The notes: a model not told the origin generated them from the letters alone. DNA of 44,243 bases from an uncultured Oscillospiraceae bacterium (GCA_944385535.1 CALWXR010000021.1:1-44243), one strand, 5' to 3'. Positions 24,502-38,929 are shown, counted from the first letter of the stretch. Numbers and translations are program-made.

Positions 24502-25917
24502 ATGACAAATCAGTATGAATCTCCCTTAAGCTCCCGGTATGCCTCGGAGTATATGCTGAACCTGTTTTCTCAGCGGAAGCGGATCGAGACCTGGCGCAAG
24601 CTGTGGGTTTCTTTGGCGAAGGCAGAGCATGCCCTGGGCCTGCCTGTGACCCAGGAACAGGTGGACCAGCTGGAAGCTCATATTACTGACATCGACTTTG
24701 CCTGCGCTGCCGCTCGGGAAAAAGAAGTGCGCCATGATGTGATGGCCCACGTATACGCCTATGGCAAGGCGGCGCCCAAAGCCGCCGGCATCATTCACCT
24801 GGGCGCAACCAGCTGCTATGTCACCGATAACGCGGATATTGTGCTGTATCGGGATGGCCTGAAATACTTGCGGGGTGAGCTCATGAAGGTCATCGCCAAT
24901 CTGGCGGACTTTGCGGAAAAATATCAGGCAATGCCCACCCTGGGCTACACCCATTACCAGCCCGCCCAGCTGGTCACCGTCGGCAAGCGGGCAACGTTGT
25001 GGATGCAGGATTTTGTATCCGACCTGGAAGAACTGGACTACGTCATTTCTTCCATGAAATTCCTTGGCTGTCGGGGCACCACCGGCACGGAAGCCAGCTT
25101 CCTGGAGCTGTTCGATGGGGATACCGCCAAAATCGATGAGATGAACCGGATGATCAGCGCCGACTTTGGCTTTACGTCCTGCTTCGACGTCTGCGGCCAG
25201 ACCTACCCCCGAAAGCTGGACAGCCGCATTTTGAATTGTCTTAGCTCCATTGCCCAAAGCAGCTACCGGATGGCGGGCGACATCCGTCTGCTGCAGCATG
25301 ACCGGCAAGTGGAAGAGCCTTTCGAAAAGAACCAGATCGGTTCCTCCGCTATGGCATATAAGCGCAATCCCATGCGCTCCGAACGGATTTGCAGCCTTGC
25401 CCGCTATCTGATGGCGGATGCTATGAACGCGCCCATGACCGCCTCCACCCAATGGCTGGAGCGGACGCTGGACGATTCCGCAAACCGCCGTATTTCCATG
25501 CCGGAAGGCTTCCTCTGCGCCGACGCCATTTTGCGCCTGGCTCAGAATGTGACCGACGGCCTGCATGTCAACGAAAAGATCGTAGAAAAGACCGTGCGGG
25601 AGTATCTGCCCTTCATCGCCACGGAGAACCTGATGATGGAAGGCGTGAAACGGGGCGGCGACCGTCAGCAGCTTCATGAGATCATTCGCGGCTGTTCCAT
25701 GGACGCCACGGCAAAAATGAAGGCGGGAGAAAGCTGGGATCTGCTGGCAGATCTGGCGGAGCACGGGGAGTTTGGTATGACCAAAACAGAAATGGAAGCT
25801 GTCCTTGATCCCATGCGCTACACAGGCCGGTGCGCTGAGCAAGTGAGCCGGTATGTGGAAAAAGTAAGACCTCTGCTTTCCGGCATTGCCCGAACCCAGG
25901 CAGAGATCAACATTTAA
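24502..25917 (+). CDS. purB: Adenylosuccinate lyase
   Basis: Releases fumarate from SAICAR and from adenylosuccinate, so it acts in both the IMP and AMP branches. 471 residues, belonging to the fumarase/aspartase superfamily. Key stretches: [11 protein letters not shown] near residue 75, [31 protein letters not shown] (catalytic His region) and the flexible signature loop [15 protein letters not shown] near 280. The ATG at 24502 follows AAGGAGG, which overlaps the purA stop codon. Confidence 0.97.
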   Translation: MTNQYESPLSSRYASEYMLNLFSQRKRIETWRKLWVSLAKAEHALGLPVTQEQVDQLEAHITDIDFACAAAREKEVRHDVMAHVYAYGKAAPKAAGIIHLGATSCYVTDNADIVLYRDGLKYLRGELMKVIANLADFAEKYQAMPTLGYTHYQPAQLVTVGKRATLWMQDFVSDLEELDYVISSMKFLGCRGTTGTEASFLELFDGDTAKIDEMNRMISADFGFTSCFDVCGQTYPRKLDSRILNCLSSIAQSSYRMAGDIRLLQHDRQVEEPFEKNQIGSSAMAYKRNPMRSERICSLARYLMADAMNAPMTASTQWLERTLDDSANRRISMPEGFLCADAILRLAQNVTDGLHVNEKIVEKTVREYLPFIATENLMMEGVKRGGDRQQLHEIIRGCSMDATAKMKAGESWDLLADLAEHGEFGMTKTEMEAVLDPMRYTGRCAEQVSRYVEKVRPLLSGIARTQAEINI

Positions 25918-25928
25918 GGGAGGCCCAG

Positions 25929-27458
25929 ATGGAAGAAAAAATCCTTGTTCTTGACTTCGGCGGACAGTATAACCAGCTGATTGCCCGGCGGGTACGTGAG
26001 CACCATGTCTATGCGGAGATCAAGCCCTATAATAAGATCACGATCGATCAGATTAAAGCCGCCGGATATACCGGAATCATCTTCACCGGCGGCCCCAACA
26101 GCGTTTATGACGAAGCCTCTCCCCATTACGATCCGGATATCCTGAACGCCGGGATCCCGGTACTGGGGATCTGCTACGGCGCTCAGCTGATGGCCTATAT
26201 GGCTGGTGGGGTGGTCGCCAGCGCGGATAATTCCAGCGAATACGGAAAGACTGTGTTCTATACCCAGGAGTCGGCCCTGTTCCGGGAAATTCCCCGGCAG
26301 AGCGTTTGCTGGATGAGCCATACGGACTTTATCCAGACTCCGCCTCCCGCTTTCCGGGTCATTGCCCATACAGATAAGTGCCCCTGCGCCGCCATGTGCG
26401 ACGAGAGCCGCAAGCTTTACGCGGTTCAGTTCCACCCGGAGGTGACCCACACGGAGTTCGGCAAGCAAATGCTTCGGAATTTCCTATATGAGATCTGCGG
26501 CTGCAAGGGCGCGTGGAAGATGGAGGATTTCGTGGAGCGTTCCGTGCAGATGTATCGGGAAAAGCTGGCGGGGAAGAAGGTTCTGCTGGCCCTGTCCGGC
26601 GGTGTGGATTCCTCCGTCGCGGCGGTTCTGCTGCACAAGGCCATCGGCAAGAATCTGATTTGCGTATTTGTGGATCATGGCCTGCTTCGCAAGGGCGAAG
26701 GGGATTTTGTGGAAAAAACCTTCCGGGAAGGCTTTGACATGAACCTGATCCGCGTCAATGGGGAAGAACGGTTCCTTTCGAAGCTGGCCGGTGTGACCGA
26801 GCCGGAAAAAAAGCGGAAAATCATTGGGGAAGAGTTTATCCGGGTCTTTGAGGCGGAAGCCAAAAAGCTGGGAAAAATCAACGTACTGGTGCAGGGCACC
26901 ATTTATCCCGATGTCATCGAAAGCGGGGCAGGGGACGCTTCCACCATCAAGAGCCATCATAACGTAGGGGGCTTGCCGGATGTGATCGCCTTTGACGAGA
27001 TCCTGGAGCCTTTGCGGGATCTGTTTAAAGACGAAGTCCGGGAGGTTGGCACCCAGCTGGGAATCCCTCACGAACTGGTCTGGCGGCAGCCCTTCCCCGG
27101 TCCGGGCCTTGCGGTGCGGGTCATCGGTGAGATCACCAAGGAAAAGCTGGATACCCTGCGGGAGGCTGACGCCATTTTCCGGGAGGAACTGGAGAAGGGG
27201 CAGGTTGGCTCCAATCAGTATTTTGCCGTGCTGACGGATCTGCGCAGTGTGGGTGTTATGGGCGACGCCAGAACCTACGGCCGTACTGTCGCGCTGCGGG
27301 CTGTGACCACCGATGATTTTATGACCGCGGAGTGGACACGGCTGCCCTATGAAGTGCTGGAGCGCGCCAGCAGCCGGATCACCAATGAAGTTCAGGGTAT
27401 CAGCCGGGTGGTGTATGACATTACCAGCAAACCGCCCGCAACGGTGGAGTGGGAGTGA
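25929..27458 (+). CDS. guaA: GMP synthase (glutamine-hydrolysing)
   Basis: Aminates XMP to GMP using glutamine amide nitrogen and ATP. 509 residues: class I glutaminase domain (about 1-190) with [15 protein letters not shown], nucleophile Cys in GICYGAQLM near residue 80 and the His-Glu pair in [12 protein letters not shown] pyrophosphatase domain from about 200 with [12 protein letters not shown]-terminal dimerisation domain ending KPPATVEWE, which is the usual GuaA end. AGGGAGG lies just upstream, 11 nt after purB. No guaB is in the window. Confidence 0.97.
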   Translation: MEEKILVLDFGGQYNQLIARRVREHHVYAEIKPYNKITIDQIKAAGYTGIIFTGGPNSVYDEASPHYDPDILNAGIPVLGICYGAQLMAYMAGGVVASADNSSEYGKTVFYTQESALFREIPRQSVCWMSHTDFIQTPPPAFRVIAHTDKCPCAAMCDESRKLYAVQFHPEVTHTEFGKQMLRNFLYEICGCKGAWKMEDFVERSVQMYREKLAGKKVLLALSGGVDSSVAAVLLHKAIGKNLICVFVDHGLLRKGEGDFVEKTFREGFDMNLIRVNGEERFLSKLAGVTEPEKKRKIIGEEFIRVFEAEAKKLGKINVLVQGTIYPDVIESGAGDASTIKSHHNVGGLPDVIAFDEILEPLRDLFKDEVREVGTQLGIPHELVWRQPFPGPGLAVRVIGEITKEKLDTLREADAIFREELEKGQVGSNQYFAVLTDLRSVGVMGDARTYGRTVALRAVTTDDFMTAEWTRLPYEVLERASSRITNEVQGISRVVYDITSKPPATVEWE

Positions 27459-27508
27459 CATTTCCATAAGACGCTTCCATAGCTCAGCACGATACTTGGA
27501 GGTTATTT

Positions 27509-30957
<3,449 letters not shown>

Positions 30958-30959
30958 AC

Positions 30960-32393
30960 ATGAGTATCCATGAAGAATGCGGTGTGTTTGGCGTTTACAG
31001 TCAACGGCAGGAGGATGTGGCAAGTCTGGTCTATTACGGCCTCTACGCCCTTCAGCATCGGGGGCAGGAGGGCTGCGGCATTGTAGTAAACGATGACGGC
31101 GTGTTTTCCGCCCATAAAGGGCTGGGCCTTGTCAGTGAAGTGTTTACTGCTGACGTCATGGTCCGATTCCCCTCCGGAAAGCTGGCCGTGGGACATGCCC
31201 GCTATGGCACCACCGGCGGCTCCAATTTGGCCAACTGTCAGCCCATTCAGGTAAACCATCTGAAAGGAAAGCTTGCCCTGGCCCATAATGGCAATTTAAG
31301 CAACGCCCTTCGGCTGCGTCAGGAGCTGGAGCTGTCCGGCGCCATTTTCCACACCACTTCCGATACCGAGACCATTGCCTATATGATCACCCGGGAGCGG
31401 ATTACCGCGCCCTCCATTCAGGAAGCCGTCAGTAGAGCCATGGACAAGCTGGAGGGCGCGTTTTCTCTTGTGATGATGTCCTCCACCAAGCTCATTGCCC
31501 TTCGGGATCCCAACGGCTTCAGGCCCCTGTGCTATGGACAAATGAGCGATGGCAGCTATGTGGTGGCCTCGGAAAGCTGTGCCTTGAACGCCGTAGGCGC
31601 CAGGTTCCAGCGGGATCTTTTGCCCGGTGAGATCCTTACCTTCGACGGGAAGGGCGTTCATTCCGATACAACCCATTGCGGCAAAGCGCCGAAAAAGCTG
31701 TGTATCTTTGAGTACATTTATTTTGCGCGGCCGGATTCCGTGATCGACGGCGTCTGTGTCCATGAAGCCAGAAAGCGCGCGGGGCAAATTCTGTCTCAGG
31801 CGCATCCGGTGGAGGCGGACATCGTCATCGGCGTACCGGACTCCGGCCTGGACGCTGCTCTGGGATACGCCCAGGCCTCCGGGATCCCTTACGGGATCGG
31901 TCTGATTAAGAACAAATACATCGGCAGAACCTTTATTTCTCCCGGGCAGGATCACCGGGTGGATCAGGTTAAGATCAAGCTTAGCCCGGTGGAAAGCGCC
32001 GTCCGGGGAAAACGGGTGATTCTGGTGGACGATTCCATTGTTCGCGGCACCACCTCCGGCCGGATCGTCCGGCTCCTGCGTGAAGCGGGAGCCAGGGAAA
32101 TCCATATGCGGATCTCCGCACCGCCTTTCTTGCATCCATGCTATTACGGAACAGACATCGATTCTCGGGATCATCTGATTGCCTGCCATCATTCCATCCC
32201 GGAAATCGGGGAGATCATCGGGGTAGACTCCCTGGGATATTTGCCTTTGGATCGTCTGAGCGACCTTTGCCGCTGCCATGACTACTGCGACGCCTGCTTC
32301 AGCGGCCGCTATGCCACATCGATCCCGGAGGACACCCGGAAGGATCAGTTCGAACAAAAACTCTCGCAGCGAAAGGCTGGTGGAAAACCATGA
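30960..32393 (+). CDS. purF: Amidophosphoribosyltransferase, Fe-S type
   Basis: First step of purine synthesis: PRPP plus glutamine gives phosphoribosylamine. The N-terminal nucleophile is Cys7 in MSIHEECGVFGVY, so a short propeptide is removed. PRPP loop VILVDDSIVRGTTS near residue 360. Cys residues in KKLCIFEYIYFARP, HPCYYGTD and CHDYCDACF match the [4Fe-4S] ligands of the Bacillus-type enzyme, so this form should be oxygen-sensitive. I chose the ATG at 30960 because GGGGGA then has about 6-nt spacing; the ATG at 30954, overlapping the pyrG stop, is an alternative. The 3' end overlaps carA. Confidence 0.96.
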   Translation: MSIHEECGVFGVYSQRQEDVASLVYYGLYALQHRGQEGCGIVVNDDGVFSAHKGLGLVSEVFTADVMVRFPSGKLAVGHARYGTTGGSNLANCQPIQVNHLKGKLALAHNGNLSNALRLRQELELSGAIFHTTSDTETIAYMITRERITAPSIQEAVSRAMDKLEGAFSLVMMSSTKLIALRDPNGFRPLCYGQMSDGSYVVASESCALNAVGARFQRDLLPGEILTFDGKGVHSDTTHCGKAPKKLCIFEYIYFARPDSVIDGVCVHEARKRAGQILSQAHPVEADIVIGVPDSGLDAALGYAQASGIPYGIGLIKNKYIGRTFISPGQDHRVDQVKIKLSPVESAVRGKRVILVDDSIVRGTTSGRIVRLLREAGAREIHMRISAPPFLHPCYYGTDIDSRDHLIACHHSIPEIGEIIGVDSLGYLPLDRLSDLCRCHDYCDACFSGRYATSIPEDTRKDQFEQKLSQRKAGGKP

Positions 32394-33484
32394 ACCGGAT
32401 ATACAACAAGAAAATCATTCTGGAAGATGGATCCGAGTTTTACGGTTATGGATTCGGCGCGGACAAAGAAATTTCCGTAGAACTGGTTTTTAACACCTCC
32501 ATGGTGGGCTATCAGGAGATTCTGTCGGATCCTTCCTATACCACCCAGGCTGTTGTCATGACCTATCCTTTGATTGGCAATTACGGCATGTGCGATGAGG
32601 ATTATGAGACAGGAAAACCTACCATCAGCGCTTTGATCGTCCGGGAATTCAACAAGGAACCTTCTAATTTTCGAGCCGCGAAGTCCCTGGAAGCTGTCAT
32701 GCTGGAACAGGGCATCGTGGGTATGGCCGGAGTAGATACACGCCAGCTTGCCCGGCATATCCGGGACAAAGGCATCTGTAAGGCGCTGATCACCTCCGCG
32801 GAAGAACCGAAGCTTGTAGGTTTTACCAAGCTGCGGCTTACGAACATTCCTACGGATGTGGTGGCGAAGGTCAGTACAAAAGAACCCTGGGTATCTTCCG
32901 CGGTGGAACCCCGGTTTCGTATTGTGGCCGTGGACTGCGGGATCAAGCACAATATTATCCGATGCCTGAATGCCAGGGGCTGTGATGTTACCGTGGTTCC
33001 CTGGGATACGACTGCCCAGGAAGTTATGGCGTTGCGCCCGGATGGGCTGTTTCTTTCCAATGGCCCGGGGAATCCGGAAAACGCGAAGCCGGTGATCGAG
33101 TTGGTACGTGCTCTACGGGGGAAACTGCCCATGTTTGGTATCTGCCTGGGCCATCAAATCATTGCTCTGGCATATGGGGCCAAGACCTATAAGCTGAAAT
33201 TCGGCCATCGGGGCGGCAATCATCCTGTTAAAAACTTGATTACCGGCAAGGTGGAAATCACCTCTCAAAACCATTCCTACGCCGTAGAGGGGGAAAGCCT
33301 GGAACAAACCGGCTTGACAGTCACCCACATCAATCTGCTGGATGGGACGGTAGAAGGCCAGCAATGTAGTCGCGACCGGGTGTTCAGCGTCCAGTATCAC
33401 CCGGAGAGCGCCCCTGGCCCCCAGGACAGCACTTACCTGTTTGATCAATTTATCGCAATGATGGAGGGTAGGGAAGATGCCTAA
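32390..33484 (+). CDS. carA: Carbamoyl phosphate synthetase small subunit
   Basis: Glutaminase subunit of carbamoyl phosphate synthetase; passes ammonia to CarB. 364 residues: N-terminal domain ([25 protein letters not shown]) and class I glutaminase domain with SNGPGNPE, Cys in FGICLGHQI near residue 250 and the C-terminal [14 protein letters not shown] with His and Glu. It begins at an ATGA overlap with purF and overlaps carB by 8 nt, so subunits are translationally coupled. Confidence 0.97.
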   Translation: MNRIYNKKIILEDGSEFYGYGFGADKEISVELVFNTSMVGYQEILSDPSYTTQAVVMTYPLIGNYGMCDEDYETGKPTISALIVREFNKEPSNFRAAKSLEAVMLEQGIVGMAGVDTRQLARHIRDKGICKALITSAEEPKLVGFTKLRLTNIPTDVVAKVSTKEPWVSSAVEPRFRIVAVDCGIKHNIIRCLNARGCDVTVVPWDTTAQEVMALRPDGLFLSNGPGNPENAKPVIELVRALRGKLPMFGICLGHQIIALAYGAKTYKLKFGHRGGNHPVKNLITGKVEITSQNHSYAVEGESLEQTGLTVTHINLLDGTVEGQQCSRDRVFSVQYHPESAPGPQDSTYLFDQFIAMMEGREDA

Positions 33485-36400
33485 AAGAACGGATTTGAAA
33501 AAGATTCTGGTCATCGGCTCCGGCCCCATCGTCATCGGACAGGCGGCGGAGTTTGACTATGCCGGTACCCAGGCCTGCCTGGCGCTGAAGGAAGAGGGTT
33601 ATGAGGTTATTCTCTGCAACTCCAATCCCGCCACCATTATGACCGATCCGGCCATTGCCGATAAGGTCTATATGGAACCTCTGACTCTGGAATATATCGC
33701 CAGGATCGTTCGTTATGAGCGGCCGGACGCCATTATCCCCGGCATTGGCGGGCAGACAGGGCTGAATCTTGCCATGCAGCTGGAAAAGAAGGGCGTGCTG
33801 AAGGAATGCCATGTAGAGCTTCTGGGAACCCCCAGCCGCAGCATTGAGCAGGCGGAGGACCGGGAGCTGTTTAAGGAGCTTTGTGAACGCCTGGGGGAGC
33901 CGGTGCTGCCTTCTATGATTGCCAACTCCATGGAGGAAGGACTGAAAGCCGCAAATCAAATCGGCTATCCTGTGGTGCTTCGCCCCGCCTTTACCCTGGG
34001 GGGTACCGGCGGCGGTTTTGCCGACAATGAGAATGAATTCCGGGAGATTATGAAAAATGCTTTGGTGCTGTCGCCGGTTCATCAGGTCCTGGTAGAAAAG
34101 AGCATCAAAGGCTATAAGGAAATCGAGTATGAGGTCATGCGGGACGCCAACGATACCGCCATTGCCATCTGTAACATGGAGAATCTGGATCCGGTGGGCG
34201 TCCATACCGGCGACTCGATTGTGGTATGTCCGTCTCAGACGCTGACCAATAAGGAGTATCAAATGCTCCGGGATTCGGCCCTGAAGATCATCCGGGCCTT
34301 AAAGATTCAGGGAGGCTGCAATGTACAGTTCGCATTGGATCCCAACTCCTTCCAATACTATCTCATTGAAGTCAATCCCAGAGTGTCCCGTTCCTCCGCC
34401 CTGGCTTCTAAGGCCAGCGGCTATCCCATTGCCCGGGTCTCCGCCAAAATCTGTGTGGGCATGAACCTGGACGAGATCCGGCTGGCCAATACCTGCGCGG
34501 CCTTTGAGCCGGCGCTGGACTATGTGGTCACCAAAATGCCCCGTTTTCCTTTCGACAAATTCTCCGATGCCAATAACCGGCTGGGTACCCAGATGAAGGC
34601 CACCGGTGAGACCATGAGCGTTGGGCGTACTTTTGAGGAAAGCCTGCTGAAAGGCATTCGCTCCCTGGAAATCGGTGTATACCATCTGCATATGTCCAAG
34701 TTTGACCACTGGACCAAAGAAGCCTTGATGGACTATATCGCCATCGGGACGGATGATCGGATCTATGCCATCGCGCAGCTTCTCCGGCTGGGCGTCAGCC
34801 CGGAGGAGATTGGAAAAAAGAGCGCCGTTGATCTTTTCTTTATTCGGAAGATGAGGAATATCACTGATCTGGAAGCGAAGCTGAAGGCTGCGCCTATGGA
34901 CAGCAGCATATTCTATCAAGCAAAAAAGATGGGATTCTCCGACAAAGCCGTTAGCAAGCTCTGGAATGTGTCTGAGGCGGCGCTGCGTTCCCTGCGTAAG
35001 CAGCATGCCATGCTACCGGTTTACCGAATGATTGATTCCTGCGCCGGTGAGTTTGACAGCTATATTCCTTACTTCTACTCTACCTACGAGAGCGAAAATG
35101 AGTCTGTGGTGTCGGACAAAAAGAAAGTCATTGTTCTGGGTTCCGGCCCTATTCGCATCGGTCAGGGGGTGGAATTTGACTATTCTACCGTACACGCCAT
35201 TCAGACCATCAAAAATGCCGGTTATGAGGCCATTATCATCAACAACAACCCGGAGACGGTTTCTACCGATTACACAACCTCAGACAAGCTGTATTTTGAG
35301 CCTTTGACTGTGGAAGATGTGATGAACATTGTGGACTTAGAGCAGCCGGAAGGGGTTATTGCTTCCCTTGGCGGCCAGACTGCCATCAATCTGGCGCAGC
35401 CCTTAACGGATCTTGGCGTGAATATCATCGGAACTGATTGCGCCGCCATTGAAAAGTCAGAAAACCGGGACGCCTTTGAAAAGCTGCTTCTGGAACTGAA
35501 TATCCCTCAGCCAAGAGGCAAGGCGGTTACACGCATTGAGGACGGCGTCAATGCCGCGAAGGCCATTGGGTATCCGGTTTTGGTGCGTCCCAGCTTTGTC
35601 CTGGGCGGTCGGGCTATGCAGATCGTGGCCAACGAAGATCAGCTGCGCCACTATTTGCAAACCGCCGTGGAAATCGATGCCGATAAGCCTGTGCTGGTGG
35701 ATAAGTATATTCGGGGCAAAGAGGTGGAGATTGACGCCATCTGCGACGGTACCCAGGTGTTTGTTCCCGGCATTATGGAGTTGGTGGAGCGCACCGGCGT
35801 TCATTCCGGCGACTCTATTTCCGTGTATCCATCCTTCTCCATTTCCAACAAGGTCAAGGGGATTATTCTGCAATACGCCAAAAAGCTGGGCCCGGCTATT
35901 GGGATCAAGGGACTGTTTAACATTCAGTTTATTGTGGACAGCCAGGACAATGTATATATCATCGAAGTCAATCCCCGGTCCTCCCGGACGGTTCCTTTCC
36001 TGAGCAAAGCCACGGGATATCCTCTTGCGGATATTGCCACCCTGGTGGCCCTGGGCCACAGTCTGAAGGAGCAGGGGATCACCATGCTTTACCCGGATGA
36101 AAAGAAACGCTGGTACGCCAAAGCCCCTGCCTTTTCCTTCTCCAAGCTTCGGGGTCTGGACGCTTATCTTTCCCCGGAAATGAAGTCCACCGGTGAAGCC
36201 ATCGGCTATGATTACTCCCTGACCCGTGCGCTATATAAAGCCCTGCAGGCGTCGGGAATGAAGCTGGAAAACTATGGAACCGTATTTGTGACCATCTCTG
36301 ACGAGGATAAAGAAGAAGCGCTTCCCTTGATCCGGCGTTTTTATCAACTGGGCTTTAATATTGAAGCAACGGTTGGCACAGCCGTGTTCCTGCGTAAACA

Positions 36401-36656
36401 TGGAATCAAGACCCGCGTCCGGGCAAAAGTAGACGAAGGATCGGATGATATTCTCAGATCCATTCGCAGCGGCTATGTGACCTATGTGATCAACACCATG
36501 GATGTGCGGGGAGAGGATGTCCATTCCGGTTCCAGCCAGATCCGACGCTGCGCCGTAGAAAACGGCGTCACCATGCTCACCGCCCTGGACACGGTGCGGG
36601 TGCTGCTGGATGTGCTGGAGGAATTGACCTTCCGAATTGCCACCATCGATTCCTGA
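33477..36656 (+). CDS. carB: Carbamoyl phosphate synthetase large subunit
   Basis: Makes carbamoyl phosphate from bicarbonate, ATP and ammonia for pyrimidines and arginine. The 1059 residues are full length: two homologous ATP-grasp halves (about 1-400 and 550-930), each starting with a nucleotide-binding stretch ([20 protein letters not shown] and [20 protein letters not shown]), an oligomerisation region (about 400-550) and a C-terminal MGS-like regulatory domain (about 930-1059). GGAGG inside carA precedes the ATG. It is the last gene of the long run and is followed by a terminator. pyrB and other pyrimidine genes are not nearby. Confidence 0.97.
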   Translation: MPKRTDLKKILVIGSGPIVIGQAAEFDYAGTQACLALKEEGYEVILCNSNPATIMTDPAIADKVYMEPLTLEYIARIVRYERPDAIIPGIGGQTGLNLAMQLEKKGVLKECHVELLGTPSRSIEQAEDRELFKELCERLGEPVLPSMIANSMEEGLKAANQIGYPVVLRPAFTLGGTGGGFADNENEFREIMKNALVLSPVHQVLVEKSIKGYKEIEYEVMRDANDTAIAICNMENLDPVGVHTGDSIVVCPSQTLTNKEYQMLRDSALKIIRALKIQGGCNVQFALDPNSFQYYLIEVNPRVSRSSALASKASGYPIARVSAKICVGMNLDEIRLANTCAAFEPALDYVVTKMPRFPFDKFSDANNRLGTQMKATGETMSVGRTFEESLLKGIRSLEIGVYHLHMSKFDHWTKEALMDYIAIGTDDRIYAIAQLLRLGVSPEEIGKKSAVDLFFIRKMRNITDLEAKLKAAPMDSSIFYQAKKMGFSDKAVSKLWNVSEAALRSLRKQHAMLPVYRMIDSCAGEFDSYIPYFYSTYESENESVVSDKKKVIVLGSGPIRIGQGVEFDYSTVHAIQTIKNAGYEAIIINNNPETVSTDYTTSDKLYFEPLTVEDVMNIVDLEQPEGVIASLGGQTAINLAQPLTDLGVNIIGTDCAAIEKSENRDAFEKLLLELNIPQPRGKAVTRIEDGVNAAKAIGYPVLVRPSFVLGGRAMQIVANEDQLRHYLQTAVEIDADKPVLVDKYIRGKEVEIDAICDGTQVFVPGIMELVERTGVHSGDSISVYPSFSISNKVKGIILQYAKKLGPAIGIKGLFNIQFIVDSQDNVYIIEVNPRSSRTVPFLSKATGYPLADIATLVALGHSLKEQGITMLYPDEKKRWYAKAPAFSFSKLRGLDAYLSPEMKSTGEAIGYDYSLTRALYKALQASGMKLENYGTVFVTISDEDKEEALPLIRRFYQLGFNIEATVGTAVFLRKHGIKTRVRAKVDEGSDDILRSIRSGYVTYVINTMDVRGEDVHSGSSQIRRCAVENGVTMLTALDTVRVLLDVLEELTFRIATIDS

Positions 36657-36713
36657 AAACAGGGGAGAAGAAATAACGCCGGCAAACCCTACAGGGAAAA
36701 CGCAGAACTGAAA

Positions 36714-36750
36714 AGCAGAGCCATCTATCACCGAAATGGCTCTGCTTTTT
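36714..36750 (+). terminator. Terminator after carB
   Basis: AGCAGAGCCAT (36714-36724) and ATGGCTCTGCT (36736-36746) form a perfect 11-bp stem followed by T residues. The next 150 nt up to 36896 show nothing recognisable. Confidence 0.9.
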
Positions 36751-36896
36751 CTATTCCCGTATAGATTTTTTTACCCTGTCAATGGGAGGCGTAACCGTCC
36801 ACGGATCCATAGCACGCTTCACCGGCGGATCACCGTCCAGAAAACAGGCGCTTCGCTTTTCCAAAGATCCAGACCGATAGCTTTGCTGCGTATACG

Positions 36897-37481
36897 TTAC
36901 ATATCCATAGCGGGATTCATATAGTACACATTTTTTTGATTCAGCTTCTCCCGGAGCAGCTGGATGGCCTCACCGAATCGCTGAAAATGCACGATCTCCC
37001 GCTCTCGCAGGAACTTAATGGCGTCGTTCACATCCGGGTCGTCGGATAACCGTAGAATATTATCATAGGTCACCCGGGCTTTCTGTTCCGCGCTTAAATC
37101 TTCCACAAGATCCGCCATAGGATCCCCCTTTACCTGCATGCCGGCGGCGTTCCAGGGAGAACCGGAAGCGGCGGTAGGGTATACGCCTGTGGTGTGATCT
37201 ACAAAGTAGGCGGCGAAAGGGGAGTCCTTGATCTGGGAATCCTTCAAATTCCGGGTAAGCTGATGGACAATGGCGCCGATCATCTCCAGATGGCCCAGTT
37301 CTTCTGTACCTACAACGGGTTCAAAATGGCACCCGGAGGAAAAATCCTTGATTTGCAAGGGTTTCCAGGCTCGAACATCGCCGAAAAGCCGAATGTGCCG
37401 ATTCCGGGTTACCTGTTTTCCCTGGAGCTTTAGCAGGACGCCAAACGGAATTTCCCATTGTGACAACATCACAGAACGCAT
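36897..37481 (-). CDS. Manganese catalase / CotJC-like protein with atypical N-terminus
   Basis: Residues from about 60 to the end match manganese catalase-type spore coat proteins (CotJC): GTEELGHLEMIGAIVHQLTRN, YFVDHTTGVYPTAASGSPW, AEQKARVTYDNILRL and LREREIVHFQRFGEA, which supply the EExxH and ExxH metal ligands. The first 60 residues (from MRSVMLSQWEIPF to CHFEPVV) do not resemble the family's normal N-terminus, which carries the first ligand helix with RYLSQR-like sequence. None of the three frames on this strand restores it. The ATG at 37481 has only a short AGAGG upstream; GTG at 37484 is an alternative. So the gene has either lost and replaced its 5' end or is a variant lacking one metal ligand. 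Confidence 0.75.
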   Translation of the reverse strand: MRSVMLSQWEIPFGVLLKLQGKQVTRNRHIRLFGDVRAWKPLQIKDFSSGCHFEPVVGTEELGHLEMIGAIVHQLTRNLKDSQIKDSPFAAYFVDHTTGVYPTAASGSPWNAAGMQVKGDPMADLVEDLSAEQKARVTYDNILRLSDDPDVNDAIKFLREREIVHFQRFGEAIQLLREKLNQKNVYYMNPAMDM

Positions 37482-37527
37482 CACGCCTCTTTGATATGAT
37501 AATGAAAATCAACGGAGGTGTAAAAGT

Positions 37528-37740
37528 ATGGCGAAAGCAACCAGAATTCCCCGAAAAGCCCAGGTTATGGAAAGCTTGTGCGTGGCCTGCGGATGCTGTG
37601 TGAAGGTCTGTCCCATGAAGGCCGTTTCCATTTACAAAGGGATCAAGGCTGTGGTGGATCAGAAGCTGTGCGTTGGCTGCGGCAAATGCGCGAAGGAGTG
37701 TCCGGCGTCGGTGATCGAAATTAGGGAGGCGCGTCCATGA
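37528..37740 (+). CDS. 2[4Fe-4S] ferredoxin
   Basis: A 70-residue ferredoxin with two CxxCxxCxxxCP motifs (CVACGCCVKVCP about residues 18-29 and CVGCGKCAKECP about 48-59), each binding a [4Fe-4S] cluster with swapped fourth cysteine. It should carry low-potential electrons in the cytoplasm. CGGAGGTG precedes the ATG. Its last codon overlaps the start of the membrane Fe-S protein (ATGA), so the two are coupled and probably exchange electrons. It diverges from the catalase-like gene. Confidence 0.94.
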   Translation: MAKATRIPRKAQVMESLCVACGCCVKVCPMKAVSIYKGIKAVVDQKLCVGCGKCAKECPASVIEIREARP

Positions 37741-38318
37741 AGAAGAGGTGGTATGATTATTTATGGATCCTGTCCCTCAGCTACCTGATCCTGGGTTTTT
37801 TTAATATCCTCTTTGCCTGGCTGGGGCTATTCTGCTTTTTTACTCCGCTGATCATTTCGGTCGTGAAGGGAACAAAGGGGTATTGCAATCGCTACTGCGG
37901 AAGGGGCCAGCTCTTTGGCTTGCTGGGCGGGCGATTCGGACTTTCCCGGAAACAGGACATTCCCGGGTGGATGAAAAGCAAGGCCTTTCGGTATGGCTTT
38001 CTCATTTTCTTTTTTGTTATGTTCTTCCAGATGCTTTGGAATACCTATCTGGTATTTGCCGAAGCAGCAGAGCTGAAGCAGGTGGTAACCCTCCTGTGGA
38101 CCTTCCGGGTTCCCTGGCAGTGGGCCTATCACGGGGAGCTATTCCATCCAGGTGTCGCTCAGTTTGCTTTCGGTTTTTACAGCGTTATGCTCACCTCTAC
38201 CATTCTGGGACTTTTTACCATGATCCTGTTCAAGCCACGCAGCTGGTGCGTGTACTGCCCAATGGGAACCATGACCCAGCTGATCTGTAAAGTCAAAAAT
38301 AAGGAGAGATTGTTATGA
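37737..38318 (+). CDS. Membrane 4Fe-4S binding protein (half NosR/NapH-like)
   Basis: A 193-residue protein with about four hydrophobic segments and two cysteine groups: CNRYCGRGQ near residue 47, and CVYCPMGTMTQLIC near 172. The pattern Cx3C/CxxCP at the membrane edge resembles the polyferredoxin membrane domain of NosR, NapH and CcoG, where such clusters move electrons across or along the membrane. It lacks the usual C-terminal ferredoxin domain; the separate ferredoxin upstream would replace it. It overlaps a rhodanese lipoprotein gene downstream by 4 nt. Function is not established; a role in sulfur or electron transfer to the cell surface is an inference. Confidence 0.75.
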   Translation: MKKRWYDYLWILSLSYLILGFFNILFAWLGLFCFFTPLIISVVKGTKGYCNRYCGRGQLFGLLGGRFGLSRKQDIPGWMKSKAFRYGFLIFFFVMFFQMLWNTYLVFAEAAELKQVVTLLWTFRVPWQWAYHGELFHPGVAQFAFGFYSVMLTSTILGLFTMILFKPRSWCVYCPMGTMTQLICKVKNKERLL

Positions 38319-38707
38319 AGAAAATGCTCGTCTTGCTGCTGGTCGTGGCTACACTCACCGGCTGCGGCAAAGAAGAGGAAAAGGCTTCCTATCAGCAGAT
38401 CGATATGGATACCGCCATTCAGATTATGACCCAGGAAGAGGGCTACGTGATCCTGGATGTGCGAACCCATGCGGAATATGAAGAAAAGCATATCCCCGGG
38501 GCTATTTGCATTCCCAATGAGACGATCGGCACAGAGCAGCCGAAGGAACTGCCGGATTTGAACCAGCGGATTCTGGTGTACTGCCGCAGCGGAAACCGGA
38601 GCAAGCAGGCGTCACAAAAGCTGGCGGACATGGGATATACCAACATTCTGGAATTCGGCGGTATTATCGACTGGCCTGGAGAGGTCAATACCGGATACAC
38701 ACCATAA
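38315..38707 (+). CDS. Rhodanese-domain lipoprotein
   Basis: A 130-residue secreted protein. The N-terminus (MKKMLVLLLVVATLTGC) is a lipoprotein signal with lipobox LTGC, so Cys17 would be lipidated outside the membrane. The rest is one rhodanese domain: VILDVRTHAEYEEKHIPGA and the active-site loop CRSGNRS with the catalytic Cys near residue 90. Rhodaneses carry sulfane sulfur on that Cys. It overlaps the membrane Fe-S gene (ATGA), giving a three-gene unit from cytoplasm to outer face of the membrane. Confidence 0.9.
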   Translation: MKKMLVLLLVVATLTGCGKEEEKASYQQIDMDTAIQIMTQEEGYVILDVRTHAEYEEKHIPGAICIPNETIGTEQPKELPDLNQRILVYCRSGNRSKQASQKLADMGYTNILEFGGIIDWPGEVNTGYTP

Positions 38708-38715
38708 AAATGAAA

Positions 38716-38750
38716 GCGGGAATCGGAGGATGGTTTCGGTTCCCGCGTTT
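38716..38750 (+). terminator. Terminator after the rhodanese gene
   Basis: GCGGGAA (38716-38722) and TTCCCGC (38740-38746) with flanking ATGAAA/TTTTCAT pairing across a small bulge, followed by GTTTTCATT. Moderately strong. Confidence 0.6.
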
Positions 38751-38798
38751 TCATTGTCACGGAATTCAATAGGTATGATAAAACAAAACTGTTTTCTT

Positions 38799-38826
38799 GA
38801 CCGCTCAGAATTGGGCGGTCTTTTTT
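38799..38826 (+). terminator. Second intrinsic terminator before the recombinase unit
   Basis: GACCGC (38799-38804) and GCGGTC (38815-38820) followed by six T residues. No gene lies between it and the previous terminator. It may insulate, or belong to the edge of, the recombinase-associated segment. Confidence 0.75.
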
Positions 38827-38929
38827 CTTCATACCAATAAAATCAGAATTCAGCCAACCGCTCCCATGGCAATCAGGTCAATGCACTGACCATCCGGCAT
38901 AAAATGGAAAGGAAAGGAGGGCCGGCAGC

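Noticed and set aside
27459-27508. glmS ribozyme
   Set aside because: The gap between guaA and glmS is 50 nt, far too short for the ribozyme, and no core sequence is visible.
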